Numbered from the stretch's first letter, positions 30,402 through 40,715 are shown. The stretch: DNA of 64,000 bases from an uncultured Candidatus Thioglobus sp. (GCA_905182815.1 CAJJCX010000001.1:186001-250000); one strand, 5' to 3'. Notes: generated by a model not told the origin, from the sequence alone. Numbers and translations: made by a program.

Positions 30402-30943
30402 GCTTTACTTGATATAACGAGAGTTTTTAGATGTTTTGTGTTTGCTATTATGCGACTTGTTGCATTAACAATGATTGATAGTCTGGACACTTCCCATACA
30501 GGAAGGTCTCTCATGTGATCCCCCATATAATCAAATTTTCTCTCACCAAAGCGCTCCACCAGAGTGTCTGCTTTATTGTGACTCGATAAGTTAAAGTCTT
30601 TATTGCTAGCCATAACATCATCAAAAATCTTAAGGTGCTTAGCAACTGCAAAAGCATAATTTTTATGTGAAGCAGTAGCAAGGACTATTTTTGAGCCTTC
30701 TTTTTTTCGCTTCATTATGTAGCTTATAACGTTATCATTGTAGGGTAGCTCAGGGATATTAATTTCAAACCTTCTAACCAGTTGATCTTTTAAATATCCC
30801 TTTCCCTTCCATAGCCAAAAAAAATAATGTGCAATAAGCCATGGACTTTTGCCTAACACGCCTAAAGAAGATAAGAATAAAAGATCCGTATCAATTAGTG
30901 TGTGATCTAGATCTACAATTAATGGATATGAGTTAGTTTCCAC
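30398..30943 (-). CDS. HAD-superfamily phosphatase-like protein
   Basis: 181 residues. HAD motif I is DLDHTLIDTD with nucleophile D11 and D13; motif II is the threonine in KIVLATASHKN; later GDHMRDLPVW gives the acidic motif IV. The protein resembles the HAD domain that is fused to UbiA-type prenyltransferases in other bacteria, but no membrane part is present here. Substrate unknown. It overlaps the end of the uup gene by eleven bases and is probably expressed with it. Confidence 0.8.
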   Translation of the reverse strand: METNSYPLIVDLDHTLIDTDLLFLSSLGVLGKSPWLIAHYFFWLWKGKGYLKDQLVRRFEINIPELPYNDNVISYIMKRKKEGSKIVLATASHKNYAFAVAKHLKIFDDVMASNKDFNLSSHNKADTLVERFGERKFDYMGDHMRDLPVWEVSRLSIIVNATSRIIANTKHLKTLVISSKA

Positions 30944-32786
30944 TGTCTAATTCACTCCATTTGTCATATAGTAATCCCACTTCTTTTTCCATTGAGCTTA
31001 ATTTGATTGTCAAGTTTTGTGCATCAGGGTTTTGATAAAAGTCAGGGTCAGATAGTAATTTTTGTGACATTGAAATTTCATTTTCGAGATCTTCAATCTT
31101 TTCAGGTAATGATTTTAATAGTTGCTGTTCGTTGAATGAAAGCTTTTGTGAAATATTTTTAGATTTAGATTTAAGTTCTACATCTTTTTTAGGTTGAGTA
31201 TTTATTTTTTCATGTTTTTGCAGGATATAGTCATCATAACCACCAACATACTGATCAATAATAGCGTCACCCTCCATAACGATTGTTGAACTTACAATGT
31301 TATTTAAAAAAGTTCTGTCATGTGAGATCAGTAAAAGTGTTCCGGCATAGTCGACTAACATTTCTTCTAATAATTCAAGCGTTTCGACATCTAAATCGTT
31401 GGTTGGCTCATCAAGAACTAAGAGATTGGCTGGTTGAGATAGTATTTTGGCAAGCATTAAACGATTTTTTTCACCACCAGAAAACATCTTAATCGGAGCC
31501 ATTGCTTGTTTTCCTGTAAATAAAAACTGACGCATATAGCCAATTACATGTTTACTTTTTCCATTAATATCTATGAAATCTTTGCCTCCAGATACAAAAT
31601 CCATAGCCTTCATGTTAGGGTTAAGTGACTCTCTCATTTGATCAAAGTAAGCGAGCTGAATAGTTTTGGATCGCCGGATATTTCCTTCATCTGGAGTAAG
31701 TTCGCCGAGAAGAAGTTTAATTAATGTTGATTTTCCTGATCCGTTGCCTCCAATAATTCCTATTTTTTCACCTTTTAAGACTAAAAGAGAGAATAGCTTT
31801 ACGAGCTCAAGTTGACCAATTTTATAACTTACATTCTTAACTTCAAAAACTAGCTTGGAGACTCGTTTCTCATCTTCTAACGCATGAATTCTAACTTGAC
31901 CTTGGTGTTTACGTTTATTTACAAACTGTTTTCGCATATCCTCAAGAGCTCTGACGCGCCCTTCATTCCTTGTTCGTCTTGCCTTTATTCCTTGACGAAT
32001 CCAGGTTTCTTCTTGAGCAAGTTTTTTATTAAACCTTGCGTTTTCCAGCTCTTCACTATTAAGAAGATTTTCTTTTCTTTTTAGGTAGTCTAAATAGCCA
32101 CAGTCAAATATTGAAAGTTTTCCCCGATCGAGGTCAAAAATCTTATTAACGATGCCGTTTACAAATGATCGATCATGGCTGATAAGAATTAGTGTCCCAT
32201 GAAAGTCCTTGAGCATTTTCTCTAAATCAAGAATTGCAGTGATGTCCATATGGTTTGTTGGCTCGTCAAGCAAGAGAAGTTCTGGCTCTTGAACAATCGC
32301 CTTAGCAAGCATTACTCTTCTTTTCCAGCCACCAGAAAGTGTTGAAAGTTTTGCTGTTGGTTCTAATTTAAAGCGATTCAAAATTGTTTCAATTTGATGT
32401 AAATAGTGCCACAAATCTTTACTTTCTATTTCATTTTGCAATTGAGCACTTTTTTCAATATTGCCGACTTGTAATGAGTCGTGATAGTCAGCAAGAAGCT
32501 TTCCAGTTTCACCGAGCCCTCGGGCGACAATATTAAATAGCGAATGATCATTGTCTTCTGGAGGTTGTTGCTCTAAGTAGCTTATCTTAGTGTTATTTTT
32601 AACCTTTAAATTACCATCGTCAGCATGAATCAGTCCTGCTAAAACCTTCAAAAAGCTTGATTTCCCCTCACCATTGCGACCAATTAAGCCTATCTTATCG
32701 CCTTTGAGGATGGTCGCATTGATTTCATCTAAGATAACTTTTTCAGAAAATCTAAGGGAAATATTGTCTAAGGTTATAAGTGGCAT
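30933..32786 (-). CDS. uup: ABC-F family ATPase, Uup type
   Basis: 617 residues with two ABC ATPase domains and no membrane segments. Walker A motifs are GRNGEGKSS (about 37-45) and GGNGSGKST in the second half; signatures LSGGWKRRV and FSGGEKNRL; Walker B LLLLDEPTNHMD and LLVLDEPTNDLD. The linker between domains and a C-terminal coiled-coil extension (from about residue 540) are typical of Uup. ABC-F proteins act on ribosomes or on branched DNA intermediates rather than in transport. Divergent from ccmH with a 36-base gap. Confidence 0.93.
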   Translation of the reverse strand: MPLITLDNISLRFSEKVILDEINATILKGDKIGLIGRNGEGKSSFLKVLAGLIHADDGNLKVKNNTKISYLEQQPPEDNDHSLFNIVARGLGETGKLLADYHDSLQVGNIEKSAQLQNEIESKDLWHYLHQIETILNRFKLEPTAKLSTLSGGWKRRVMLAKAIVQEPELLLLDEPTNHMDITAILDLEKMLKDFHGTLILISHDRSFVNGIVNKIFDLDRGKLSIFDCGYLDYLKRKENLLNSEELENARFNKKLAQEETWIRQGIKARRTRNEGRVRALEDMRKQFVNKRKHQGQVRIHALEDEKRVSKLVFEVKNVSYKIGQLELVKLFSLLVLKGEKIGIIGGNGSGKSTLIKLLLGELTPDEGNIRRSKTIQLAYFDQMRESLNPNMKAMDFVSGGKDFIDINGKSKHVIGYMRQFLFTGKQAMAPIKMFSGGEKNRLMLAKILSQPANLLVLDEPTNDLDVETLELLEEMLVDYAGTLLLISHDRTFLNNIVSSTIVMEGDAIIDQYVGGYDDYILQKHEKINTQPKKDVELKSKSKNISQKLSFNEQQLLKSLPEKIEDLENEISMSQKLLSDPDFYQNPDAQNLTIKLSSMEKEVGLLYDKWSELDSGN

Positions 32787-32822
32787 ACGTTAAAATTAAA
32801 ATTTTAAATAACAGCTATGTGA

Positions 32823-33266
32823 ATGCGTTATTTTATTCAATTTGTGCTTGCACTTTTACTTATTCAAGGAGCTTTAGCTGAAAGTATTGAAGCAAAAGAC
32901 TTTGAAACACGTGATCAGGAAAATCGTTACACGGTTTTAATTGAAAATATTCGATGCCCTGTATGCCAGGGCCAGAGCATTGGTGGTTCAAATTCTAGTC
33001 TTGCTAGTGACCTTCGTGAACAAGTTCGCACAATGATATTAGATAATAAATCTGACAAAGATATTTATTTATTTATGGTCGAGCGATATGGGGACTTTGT
33101 TAACTTTAAGCCGCCAATTAATAGCAAAACATATCTATTATGGTTTGCCCCTCTCCTCTTGCTATTTTTATGCTTTATTTATTTATATAGGATAACAAGA
33201 AGTAAAAACACTTACCTTTCCAGTTCAGATAACGATATTGAAAGAGCTAAAAAATTATTAAAGTGA
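32823..33266 (+). CDS. ccmH: Cytochrome c-type biogenesis protein CcmH
   Basis: 147 residues: signal peptide (about 1-19), then IRCPVCQGQSIGGSNSSLA with the redox pair C45 and C48, and a C-terminal membrane helix (LLWFAPLLLLFLCFIYLY). CcmH reduces the apocytochrome haem-binding thiols in the periplasm before haem ligation. The other ccm genes are not adjacent. It is followed after 17 bases by a TPR gene, which recalls the ccmH-ccmI order, though that protein has no membrane segment. Confidence 0.92.
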   Translation: MRYFIQFVLALLLIQGALAESIEAKDFETRDQENRYTVLIENIRCPVCQGQSIGGSNSSLASDLREQVRTMILDNKSDKDIYLFMVERYGDFVNFKPPINSKTYLLWFAPLLLLFLCFIYLYRITRSKNTYLSSSDNDIERAKKLLK

Positions 33267-33283
33267 TAAATTAAAGTGCTTCT

Positions 33284-33946
33284 ATGAATAACAATACTGA
33301 AATTAGTGATTTAATTGTGAAGGCTTATACGCATCAAAAAATTGGTGAGATTTCTATGGCGATACAAGTATGGAATGAGCTAATAAACCATAGTTTAGTC
33401 ACGCAAGAGTTATCCTCTAATGCCCATTTAAATCTTGGTAATTTACACTTGCAGCAGGGTAATAATGATATTGCCTATGAAAGCATGACTAAAGCAATAA
33501 GTTCAAACCCGAACAGCTCTGAAGCTTTTTTCTGTTTAGCTTATATGGAGCAAGAAAAAGAGAATTTCCATGAGGCAATTAATTTTTTTGAGGCTGCATT
33601 AAAGATTAAGCCAGAAGATGTTGGCGCTATAAATAACTTGGGCAACTGTTTTGATCGGTTAAATAAAAGTCATGACTCAATCAAAACTTATTCAAAGGCA
33701 ATTTCTTTAGATTCAGAATATATTGCAGCTTATTATAATCGAGGCAATGCTTACTCTAAAATAGCAAAGGATAAGTTGGCTTTGAAAGATTTAAATAAGG
33801 CGATTGATTTAGACAATACTTTTTATCAAGCATATTATAATCGTGGCTCAGTATATGGGCGATTAGGAAAAATTGAGCTAGCTGAAAAAGATTTTAAAAA
33901 AGCTAAAGAGCTTGCAAAGTTAGAGATTGAACAATCAAACAAATAA
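33284..33946 (+). CDS. Tetratricopeptide repeat protein
   Basis: 220 residues made of about five to six TPR units, for example [60 protein letters not shown] and [19 protein letters not shown]. No signal peptide or membrane segment, so probably a cytoplasmic scaffold. Its position right after ccmH suggests a role in cytochrome c maturation like CcmI, but the missing membrane domain weakens this. Partner unknown. Confidence 0.8.
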   Translation: MNNNTEISDLIVKAYTHQKIGEISMAIQVWNELINHSLVTQELSSNAHLNLGNLHLQQGNNDIAYESMTKAISSNPNSSEAFFCLAYMEQEKENFHEAINFFEAALKIKPEDVGAINNLGNCFDRLNKSHDSIKTYSKAISLDSEYIAAYYNRGNAYSKIAKDKLALKDLNKAIDLDNTFYQAYYNRGSVYGRLGKIELAEKDFKKAKELAKLEIEQSNK

Positions 33947-33956
33947 TAGGATTAAA

Positions 33957-35450
33957 GTGAGTGATCTAGACGAAAATAAATTAATAGCAGAAAGAAAATC
34001 TAAATTAGCATTGCTTAGAGAGTCAGGCAATCCATATATTAATGATTTTAAGCCTCAAAACCTAGCAAGCTCTATTCATGAGAAGTTTGATAGCTTTTCA
34101 AATGAAGACCTTCAAGAAGTGGGAGAATTTGTAACTGTTGCTGGACGATTAATGCTCAAGAGAATAATGGGTAAAGCAAGCTTTGTTCAGCTTCAAGATA
34201 CTTCAGGTCAAATTCAACTTTTTGTGACTAGAGATGAGCTGGAAGAGGGCTTCTACAATGAGCAATTCAAGAAGTGGGATATTGGCGACATAATTGGAGC
34301 ATCTGGGGTTCTTTTTAAGACTCAAACCGGTGAGCTATCTATTCGAGTGGGTGATATTAAATTATTAACAAAATCACTAAGACCTTTGCCAGAAAAATTT
34401 CATGGACTAACTGACCAAGAGACAATATATCGCCAAAGGTATGTTGATTTAATTATGAATGAAGGATCGAGAAAAGTTTTTCAGAGAAGATCTGAAATAA
34501 TTTCTTACATTAGGCAGTTCTTTATTCGTCACAGTTATCTTGAGGTAGAAACCCCTATGATGCAAGTCATTCCAGGAGGCGCAGCAGCCAAGCCTTTTGT
34601 TACTCATCATAATGCTTTAGATATGGATTTATTTTTAAGAATTGCTCCAGAGCTCTATCTTAAAAGGTTAGTAGTTGGAGGGTTTGATAAGGTTTTTGAG
34701 ATTAACCGTAATTTTAGGAATGAGGGGCTCTCTCCAAGGCATAATCCTGAATTTACAATGATTGAGTTTTATGAGGCTTATGCAAATTATCATGACTATA
34801 TGGACCTAACTGAAAACTTATTTAAAGGTATTGCAATTGATGTTTGTAAATCAGCAAAAATAAAATTCCAGGGTGATGAGTTTGATTTTTCAAAACCGTT
34901 TGAGCGCTTAAGTGTGTTTGATTCAATTTTGAAATACAATCCTAAGTTATCAGCTTCTGACCTTTCAGAAGATAATGTTAGGACTACTGCTAGCAATTTG
35001 GGAATTCATCTTAAAGAGAACTGGGGTTTAGGAAAGATTCAAATTGAAATCTTTGAAGCAACTGTTGAGGAAAAATTAATTCAACCAACTTTTGTTACTG
35101 AGTATCCTACAGAGGTATCTCCTCTGGCTAGGCGCAATGATCAAAATTCATTTATTACTGATCGCTTTGAACTCTTTATTGGTGGCCGTGAAATAGCAAA
35201 TGGATTTTCGGAGCTCAATGATCCTGAAGATCAGGCCCAAAGGTTCAAAGACCAGGTTAGTGAAAAAGATGCAGGAGACGATGAAGCAATGCATTATGAT
35301 GCTGATTATATTAGAGCCCTTGAGTATGGAATGCCCCCAACCGCAGGAGAAGGTATTGGTATTGATCGTTTAGTTATGCTATTTACAGATTCAGCGTCAA
35401 TAAGAGATGTTTTATTATTTCCTCATATGAGACCTGAGTATGAGAAGTAG
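33957..35450 (+). CDS. lysS: Lysyl-tRNA synthetase, class II
   Basis: About 497 residues. I prefer GTG 33957, which follows TAGGAT soon after the TPR stop; an ATG-type start at 33927 in the same frame would overlap the TPR gene by 20 bases. Order: N-terminal anticodon-binding OB fold ([33 protein letters not shown]), then the class II core with motif 1 around [18 protein letters not shown], motif 2 [20 protein letters not shown] and motif 3 [13 protein letters not shown]. Charges tRNA-Lys, one gene for which lies 2.8 kb downstream. Confidence 0.96.
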   Translation: MSDLDENKLIAERKSKLALLRESGNPYINDFKPQNLASSIHEKFDSFSNEDLQEVGEFVTVAGRLMLKRIMGKASFVQLQDTSGQIQLFVTRDELEEGFYNEQFKKWDIGDIIGASGVLFKTQTGELSIRVGDIKLLTKSLRPLPEKFHGLTDQETIYRQRYVDLIMNEGSRKVFQRRSEIISYIRQFFIRHSYLEVETPMMQVIPGGAAAKPFVTHHNALDMDLFLRIAPELYLKRLVVGGFDKVFEINRNFRNEGLSPRHNPEFTMIEFYEAYANYHDYMDLTENLFKGIAIDVCKSAKIKFQGDEFDFSKPFERLSVFDSILKYNPKLSASDLSEDNVRTTASNLGIHLKENWGLGKIQIEIFEATVEEKLIQPTFVTEYPTEVSPLARRNDQNSFITDRFELFIGGREIANGFSELNDPEDQAQRFKDQVSEKDAGDDEAMHYDADYIRALEYGMPPTAGEGIGIDRLVMLFTDSASIRDVLLFPHMRPEYEK

Positions 35451-35473
35451 TTTAAGAATCTCTAGTTAGTATT

Positions 35474-36140
35474 ATGATTCCAGTTTTAACTATTGATGGA
35501 CCTAGTGGAGTAGGGAAGGGGACTGTAGCAAATATCATGGCTCATGAGCTGAAATGGAATTTGTTGGACTCTGGAGCAATATACCGGGCTTTTGCTTTGG
35601 CGGCTTCTAAGCGAAATATTAAGATTGATAATACTGATGAACTGCTGAAGTTAGCATCCAACCTCGATTTGAAATTTGAGTCAGATCCATCCAATAATAA
35701 ACTTAGTATTTATCTTGATAATATTGAAGTTTCAGCTGAACTTCGAACTGAAGAAACTGCAGAGCTTGCTTCAAAATTTGCGATGATTGGCCCTCTTCGG
35801 GAGTCACTCTTAATAAGGCAGCAAAAGTTCAAGAAGCCTCCAGGATTAGTTGCTGATGGCCGAGATATGGGAACTGTTGTATTCGAAAGCGCACCCTTTA
35901 AGGTATTTTTGACAGCAAATGTGGAAGAAAGGGCACAAAGACGACTAAAACAGTTGCACGACAATGGTATTGCTGGTATCCTTTCGCAAACTTTGGAAGA
36001 GGTTCAAAAGAGAGACGAGAGGGACGCAAGTCGCAAACATTCTCCTTTAATTGCTTCAAAAGATGCATTAGATTATAGATACATCGAATCTTACAATTAA
36101 TGAAGTCGTTGCAAAAGTGATGGCGCTAGTTAAGACTTGA
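35474..36140 (+). CDS. cmk: Cytidylate kinase, one frameshift near the C-terminus
   Basis: 221 residues when corrected. Phosphorylates CMP and dCMP. P-loop DGPSGVGKGTVANIMA is near the N-terminus, then the LDSGAIYRA segment, GLVADGRDMGTVVFESAPFKVFLTA and RDERDASRKHSPLIASKDA. After KDAL an extra A (about 36069) shifts the frame; the restored reading continues with DTSNLTINEVVAKVMALVKT and stops at 36138-36140. The gene precedes rpsA as in most Gammaproteobacteria. Its stop codon lies within the left arm of a terminator hairpin. Confidence 0.94.
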
Positions 36141-36160
36141 GCGGTCAAGTCTTTATTTTT
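36132..36160 (+). terminator. Rho-independent terminator after cmk
   Basis: AAGACTTGA (36132-36140) pairs perfectly with TCAAGTCTT (36145-36153) around a GCGG loop and is followed by a T-rich run. It contains the cmk stop codon and separates cmk from rpsA, so rpsA probably has its own promoter in the 70 bases that follow. Confidence 0.88.
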
Positions 36161-36230
36161 TAATTAACCCGATATGAGTTAAGCTTAAACCGACACAGCT
36201 TAATAATTACCGGTCAACATCGAGATAAAT

Positions 36231-37911
36231 ATGTCAGAATCATTTTCCGAGCTATTTGAAAATAGCGAAATACAACAAAACGTAAAACCTGGAGCCCTCT
36301 TAATGGGAACTGTAGTCAGCATGAATCGCGAAAAAGCGATTATCAATGTGGGACTAAAGTCTGAAGGTTTTATTTCATTACACGAATTTAAAAATGCCAA
36401 AGGCGAGCTTGAGATCACTGAAGGTGATGTTGTTGAAGTCGCACTTGACTCAATTGATGATGGCTTAGGTCACACTCTTTTATCACGTGAAAAAGCGAAA
36501 CGCATTAAGATGTGGCAAGAGCTTGAAAACGCGATGAACACTAAAGAAGTTGTTAAAGGTATTGTTACAGGCTCTGTTAAGGGCGGTATGACAGTTGATA
36601 TTGGTGTTATCAAAGCATTCTTACCTGGTTCTCTAGTAGACGTAAGGCCTGTTAAAGATTTTGATTTCTTATTAGGTCAAGAAATTGAGGCTCTTGTTAT
36701 TAAAATGGACGAAGTCAGGAATAATATTGTTATTTCTAGAAAGGCTGTTATGCAGGAAGTTAATTCAGCTGATAGAGAGGCTTTAATTGAAAATCTTGAT
36801 ACTGGTAAAGAAGTTGAAGGAATTGTTAAAAACTTAGCTGATTATGGTGCATTTGTTGATCTTGGCGGTGTAGATGGGTTACTTCACATTACAGATATAT
36901 CTTGGCAGAGAGTTAACCACCCGTCTGAGAAGCTATCTATAGGTGACAAGATTACAGTAAAAATTCTCAACTATGATAAAGAGAAAATGAGGGTTTCTTT
37001 AGGACTTAAGCAGTTAACACCAAGCCCTTGGGATAATATTTCAGAGCGTCTTCCAATGGGTAAAAAAGTTTCGGGTGTTGTTTCAAACCTAACTGATTAT
37101 GGTGCATTTGTAAGAATTGAAGAGGGTGTTGAAGGACTTGTTCATGTGAGTGAGATGGACTGGACAAATGCTAACGCAAGGCCTTCTAAGTTTGTTAAGC
37201 TTGGCCAAGAAGTTGATGTTGTTGTTCTTGATGTTCAAGAGTCTAAACATAGAATTTCTCTTAGTATGAAGCAAGCAAAAGAAAATCCTTGGGAAGCATT
37301 TGAGGGGACTCATAATAAGGGTGATATGATTAATGTTACTGTTAAATCTATTACTGACTTTGGTCTTTTTGTTGGCCTTCCAGGTGGAATTGATGGGCTT
37401 ATCCATTTAGCTGATATCTCTTGGGAGAAGCAATGTCTGCAGATCAAGTTGTTTCAACTTATTCTAAAGGCCAAGAGCTTGATGTTGTAATTCTTAATAT
37501 AGATGCTGAAAAAGAACGAATTTCATTAGGAATTAAACAGTTAACTTCAGATAATTTCTCCCAATATGCAACTGCAAATCTCTAAAGGTGCGATTGTTAA
37601 AGGTGTCATCCAAGAAGTTGATGCAAGAGGCGCTGTTGTGATTGTTAGCTGCTGGAATTACTGGCTATCTTAAAGGCCTCTGAAATTTCTCAAGATAGAG
37701 TTGATGATGCATCAACTGTCTTAAAGCAAGGTGCAGAAGTTGAAGTCGCTATTACTCTTAATTGATAAGAGAACAAGAAAAGTAAATTTAAGTATGAAGG
37801 CTAAAGATTCAGTTCAAGAGAAAGCAGTCATGGATGACTATAACAGTCAATCGACTCAAACTTCTGGCTCAACACTTGGTGATCTTCTTAAAAGAAGCTA
37901 AAGATAAATAA
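36231..37911 (+). CDS. rpsA: 30S ribosomal protein S1, several frameshifts in the last quarter
   Basis: About 559 residues, matching normal S1. Six S1 RNA-binding repeats follow each other, with the typical wording [57 protein letters not shown] and [19 protein letters not shown]. Frame 36231 stops early at 37490, but the sequence continues in other frames as [56 protein letters not shown] and [16 protein letters not shown] to a stop at 37911. About five indels lie near 37433, 37580, 37650, 37675, 37760 and 37893. Because S1 is essential and the protein text is intact, these are almost certainly sequencing errors. Confidence 0.93.
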
Positions 37912-37919
37912 TTAATTAA

Positions 37920-37950
37920 AGCTGCTATGCCATGGTATAGCAGCTAATTT
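37920..37950 (+). terminator. Hairpin between rpsA and ihfB
   Basis: AGCTGCTATGC pairs with GTATAGCAGCT (one G-U pair) over a very short loop just after the rpsA stop, followed by AATTT. The T tract is weak, so it may be an mRNA 3' processing stem or a partial terminator rather than a complete one. Confidence 0.55.
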
Positions 37951-37952
37951 AT

Positions 37953-38231
37953 ATGAAAAAAATCGACCTTATTGAATGTACTATCAAAAGAAACTAGAAT
38001 TACCCGCTCAGAAGCAAAACAATCAGTTGAAATTATCCTTGAAGAAATTAGCTTTGCGTAATTTCTGGTAAGGGTGTTGAAGTAAGAGGTTTTGGTGGTT
38101 TTCAAAAACGACATCGTAAAGGCAGAATTGGGTATTAATCCAAAGACTGGCAAAAGACTGAAGTTGCTGAAAAATTTGTTCCTTTTTTTAAGCCTGGAAA
38201 GCTTCTTAAAGAGGCTGTTAATAAAGGCTAA
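37953..38231 (+). CDS. ihfB: Integration host factor beta subunit, several frameshifts
   Basis: From ATG 37953 the protein text is MKKIDLIE, then KETRITRSEAKQSVEIILEE, ISGKGVEVRGFGGFQKRHRK, GINPKTGK and AEKFVPFFKPGKLLKEAVNK, which follows IhfB from end to end, including the VRGFGGF and NPKTGK DNA-binding arm. The pieces lie in different frames with indels near 37975, 38050, 38100, 38140 and 38155, but the net length is exactly 93 codons. It follows rpsA as in other Gammaproteobacteria. IHF bends DNA in recombination, replication and transcription. Same reasoning on sequencing error as for rpsA. Confidence 0.85.
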
Positions 38232-38238
38232 TTTACGA

Positions 38239-38267
38239 TTGATTAATGAACATTAGTTCAGTATAAT
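38239..38267 (+). promoter_or_regulatory. Sigma-70 promoter for tRNA-Lys
   Basis: TTGATT (38239-38244), a 17-base spacer and TATAAT (38262-38267) end 15 bases before the tRNA 5' end. This is close to consensus. Confidence 0.68.
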
Positions 38268-38282
38268 TTCTCGTTTTTATAT

Positions 38283-38358
38283 GGGGCGTTAGCTCAGTTG
38301 GTAGAGCATCGGACTTTTAATCCGCTGGTCGAGCGTTCAAGTCGCTCACGCCCCACCA
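38283..38358 (+). tRNA. tRNA-Lys (UUU)
   Basis: A 76-base cloverleaf with encoded CCA end. Acceptor GGGGCGT pairs with ACGCCCC; D stem GCTC/GAGC; anticodon loop CTTTTAA with TTT anticodon; T arm GAGCG-TTCAAGT-CGCTC. The outermost anticodon-stem pair is a mismatch (U-C); the other stems pair fully. It has its own promoter and terminator. Confidence 0.97.
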
Positions 38359-38364
38359 TATTCT

Positions 38365-38395
38365 AAAAAGCCTGCAGTATTGCAGGCTTTTTTGT
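38365..38395 (+). terminator. Rho-independent terminator after tRNA-Lys
   Basis: AAAAAGCCTGCA (38365-38376) pairs with TGCAGGCTTTTT (38381-38392) around GTAT and runs into a T tract. Confidence 0.93.
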
Positions 38396-38575
38396 TTTCT
38401 ACAGATCTTAGATTGAATGGAAATTTTGACAAATATAGAAAATTTCTATGATTACGAAAAATGTTCAAAAATCAACTACTATTAATCTTTGGATAATTAA
38501 TGTTATTAAATCAGTCTAGCTCTTTGGGGAAGCCTAATGTCTATTTATTTGTGCTTCTATCTTTCTTTGGATTAA

Positions 38576-38875
38576 GTGGCGAAAGATTGGCTCGCCATTA
38601 CTATCTTGATTATTGTTATATCATTTATATATTCTTTTGGAATGGCTAAATATTCAATTCTTGGATCAATGAGGCTTAACTCCATTCCAAAAGTCATGAA
38701 TTTAGAAGCTGATTCTAAATCTATTAGTCGGGGTGAAATAATCCTTGATTCACTTAAAAGCTGGAATAAGATGCTTAGAGGAAAAAAACCTATTTATATA
38801 ACTTCAGGTGGATCTCAAATTTCAGTGGATCCAATTGGTGATGAAAAAGCTATAAAACTTTTTAAACGTTTCTAA
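38576..38875 (+). CDS. Hypothetical small membrane-anchored protein
   Basis: 99 residues from GTG 38576. One N-terminal hydrophobic segment (LAITILIIVISFIYSFGMA) is followed by a soluble, mixed-charge part ending in LFKRF. No family recognised and no good ribosome site before the GTG, so start and reality are uncertain. It stands between tRNA-Lys and oppA. The preceding 180 bases (38396-38575) hold nothing else that I recognise. Confidence 0.4.
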   Translation: MAKDWLAITILIIVISFIYSFGMAKYSILGSMRLNSIPKVMNLEADSKSISRGEIILDSLKSWNKMLRGKKPIYITSGGSQISVDPIGDEKAIKLFKRF

Positions 38876-38989
38876 TAGAGAAATAATTCATAAAAAATCT
38901 CAATATTAATATAAATAAGTATAAACTTTCATTAGTCCTCATTTCATTATGACGGATTTTTAATTTTTTTAATATTAAGGAGAAAAAAT

Positions 38990-40615
38990 ATGAATTATTT
39001 GCCTAAGTCGTTGGCAGTGGGATTTGTATTGGCGTCTTTTGCTTCAGCCTCTGTGCTTGCAGCAACTCACCCAGTAACAGGCGAAACCCTAGCTGATGAT
39101 CAGACATTTACATACAGTTTGTTAGATGAATTTAGTTCTGCTGACCCTCAAATCGTTGAGGATGTCTCAGGAGCTGATATTGTTCGTGACCTTTTTGAAG
39201 GCCTGATGAATCAAGATGCAGATGGAAATCTTGTTCCAGGTGTTGCGACTGGCTTTACAACAAATGATGCAAAAGATGTCTATACATTCACGCTTCGTGA
39301 CAATGCAATGTGGTCAGATGGTAACCCAGTTACCGCGCATGACTTTGTATACTCATGGAGACGTTTAGCAGATCCTGCTACAGCCTCACCTTACTCATGG
39401 TTTGCTGAAATTATGGCTATTGAAAATGTTGGAGCTGTGTTATCTGGCGACGCTTCACCTGAAACTCTTGGAGTTACTGCTCTAGATAATCATACTCTTG
39501 AGGTTCGTTTAACAGCTTCATTGCCATATTTTGCTGCAATGACTACGCATAGCTCAACTTTTCCAAGTCCTGAGTGGGTAGTTAGAACATCTGGTAATGA
39601 TTGGACTAAGCCTGAAAATATTGTATCTAATGGTGCATATATTTTAACTGAGCATATTCCTAATGAGCGTTCAGTACGTGAGCGTAACACTATGTATTGG
39701 AATAACGATGCAACAATTCTTGATAAGGTTGTTGGATTAGTTATAAATGATGAGAATACAGATTTGACTCGTTATTTAGCTAATGAACTTGACAAAGGAA
39801 CTGTGCCTTCAGGTCAGTATATTCGCCTGAAACAGGACTATCCTAATCAAGCAACTTCTTTTCCAAGACTTTGTAACTACTACATGACTTTTAATATGTC
39901 ACCTAGTGGTCCTGAAGCATTTAAAGATGTGCGTGTTCGTCATGCTCTAGCCTATGCTATAGATCGCTCAGTTATTACTGAAAAAATCTTACAAGCTGGA
40001 CAAATCAACGCATTCACATTTACTCCTGGAGCGACAGCTGGATTTGACGTTCCTTCAGTTGCATTTGGTCGTATGACTCAAGATGAGAGAAACGCTAAAG
40101 CAGTTGAACTGTTAAGTGAAGCTGGTTATGGACCAAGTAATCCTTTGAAGTTTGAGTATTTATATAACACTTCTGAAGGTCATAAGAAGATTGCAATTGC
40201 AGCCCAGCAAATGTGGAAAGAAACACTTGGTGTTGAAGCTACGCTTGCTAATCAAGAGTGGAAAACATTCCTTAAAACTCGTGGTGGTCAAGGTTTTGAA
40301 CTTGCACGTGGAGCTTGGTGTGGTGACTATAATGAAGCGTCTACTTTCCTAGACCTTCTTACTACTCCTTCTGGTTACAATGATGGTAAGTATAGTAATG
40401 CTGAGGTAGATCAGCTTATGTTAGATGCAAGGACTATGTCTGATGCATCAGGTAATTACACGCGCATTGAAGAGATCTTGGCAAATGAAATGCCAGTGAT
40501 TCCTATTTATCATTATGCTGGTGTATTTATGCTTAAGACTAACGTAAAAGGTTGGCCTTATAACAACGTTGAACAAAACGTATATTCTCGCAATTTGTAT
40601 AAGATTGCGCAGTAA
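38990..40615 (+). CDS. oppA: Oligopeptide ABC transporter substrate-binding protein
   Basis: 541 residues, exported by a signal peptide (residues about 1-24, ending SVLAA). It is a family 5 solute-binding protein: AKDVYTFTLRDNAMWSDGNPV, then AHDFVYSWRRLADP, and PEAFKDVRVRHALAYAIDR are the classic OppA/MppA sequences. Binds peptides in the periplasm for OppBCDF. AAGGAG at 38978-38983 gives a strong ATG 38990. It is followed by a terminator hairpin and then oppB, so it may be made in excess over the membrane parts. Confidence 0.94.
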   Translation: MNYLPKSLAVGFVLASFASASVLAATHPVTGETLADDQTFTYSLLDEFSSADPQIVEDVSGADIVRDLFEGLMNQDADGNLVPGVATGFTTNDAKDVYTFTLRDNAMWSDGNPVTAHDFVYSWRRLADPATASPYSWFAEIMAIENVGAVLSGDASPETLGVTALDNHTLEVRLTASLPYFAAMTTHSSTFPSPEWVVRTSGNDWTKPENIVSNGAYILTEHIPNERSVRERNTMYWNNDATILDKVVGLVINDENTDLTRYLANELDKGTVPSGQYIRLKQDYPNQATSFPRLCNYYMTFNMSPSGPEAFKDVRVRHALAYAIDRSVITEKILQAGQINAFTFTPGATAGFDVPSVAFGRMTQDERNAKAVELLSEAGYGPSNPLKFEYLYNTSEGHKKIAIAAQQMWKETLGVEATLANQEWKTFLKTRGGQGFELARGAWCGDYNEASTFLDLLTTPSGYNDGKYSNAEVDQLMLDARTMSDASGNYTRIEEILANEMPVIPIYHYAGVFMLKTNVKGWPYNNVEQNVYSRNLYKIAQ

Positions 40616-40633
40616 TAGTTAGTTTGACTCTAA

Positions 40634-40668
40634 GAGCATCGCACAGATATTGTGCGGTGCTTTTTTAT
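40634..40668 (+). terminator. Terminator or attenuator between oppA and oppB
   Basis: AGCATCGCACA (40635-40645) pairs with TGTGCGGTGCT (40651-40661) with one G-U pair and a GATAT loop, then a T run. It lies after the binding-protein gene and before the permease genes. Confidence 0.88.
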
Positions 40669-40715
40669 TTGTACGGTACAATAATTCATTAAATTTTTTC
40701 TGGTCAATTTCGGAT

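Noticed and set aside
33957-38358. Functional linkage between lysS and tRNA-Lys because both lie close together
   Set aside because: They are 2.8 kb apart with separate promoters and other genes between; proximity is probably chance.
38499-38660. Alternative open frame upstream of the hypothetical gene at 38576
   Set aside because: It has no ribosome site, ends shortly after entering the 38576 frame region and shows no protein-like pattern.
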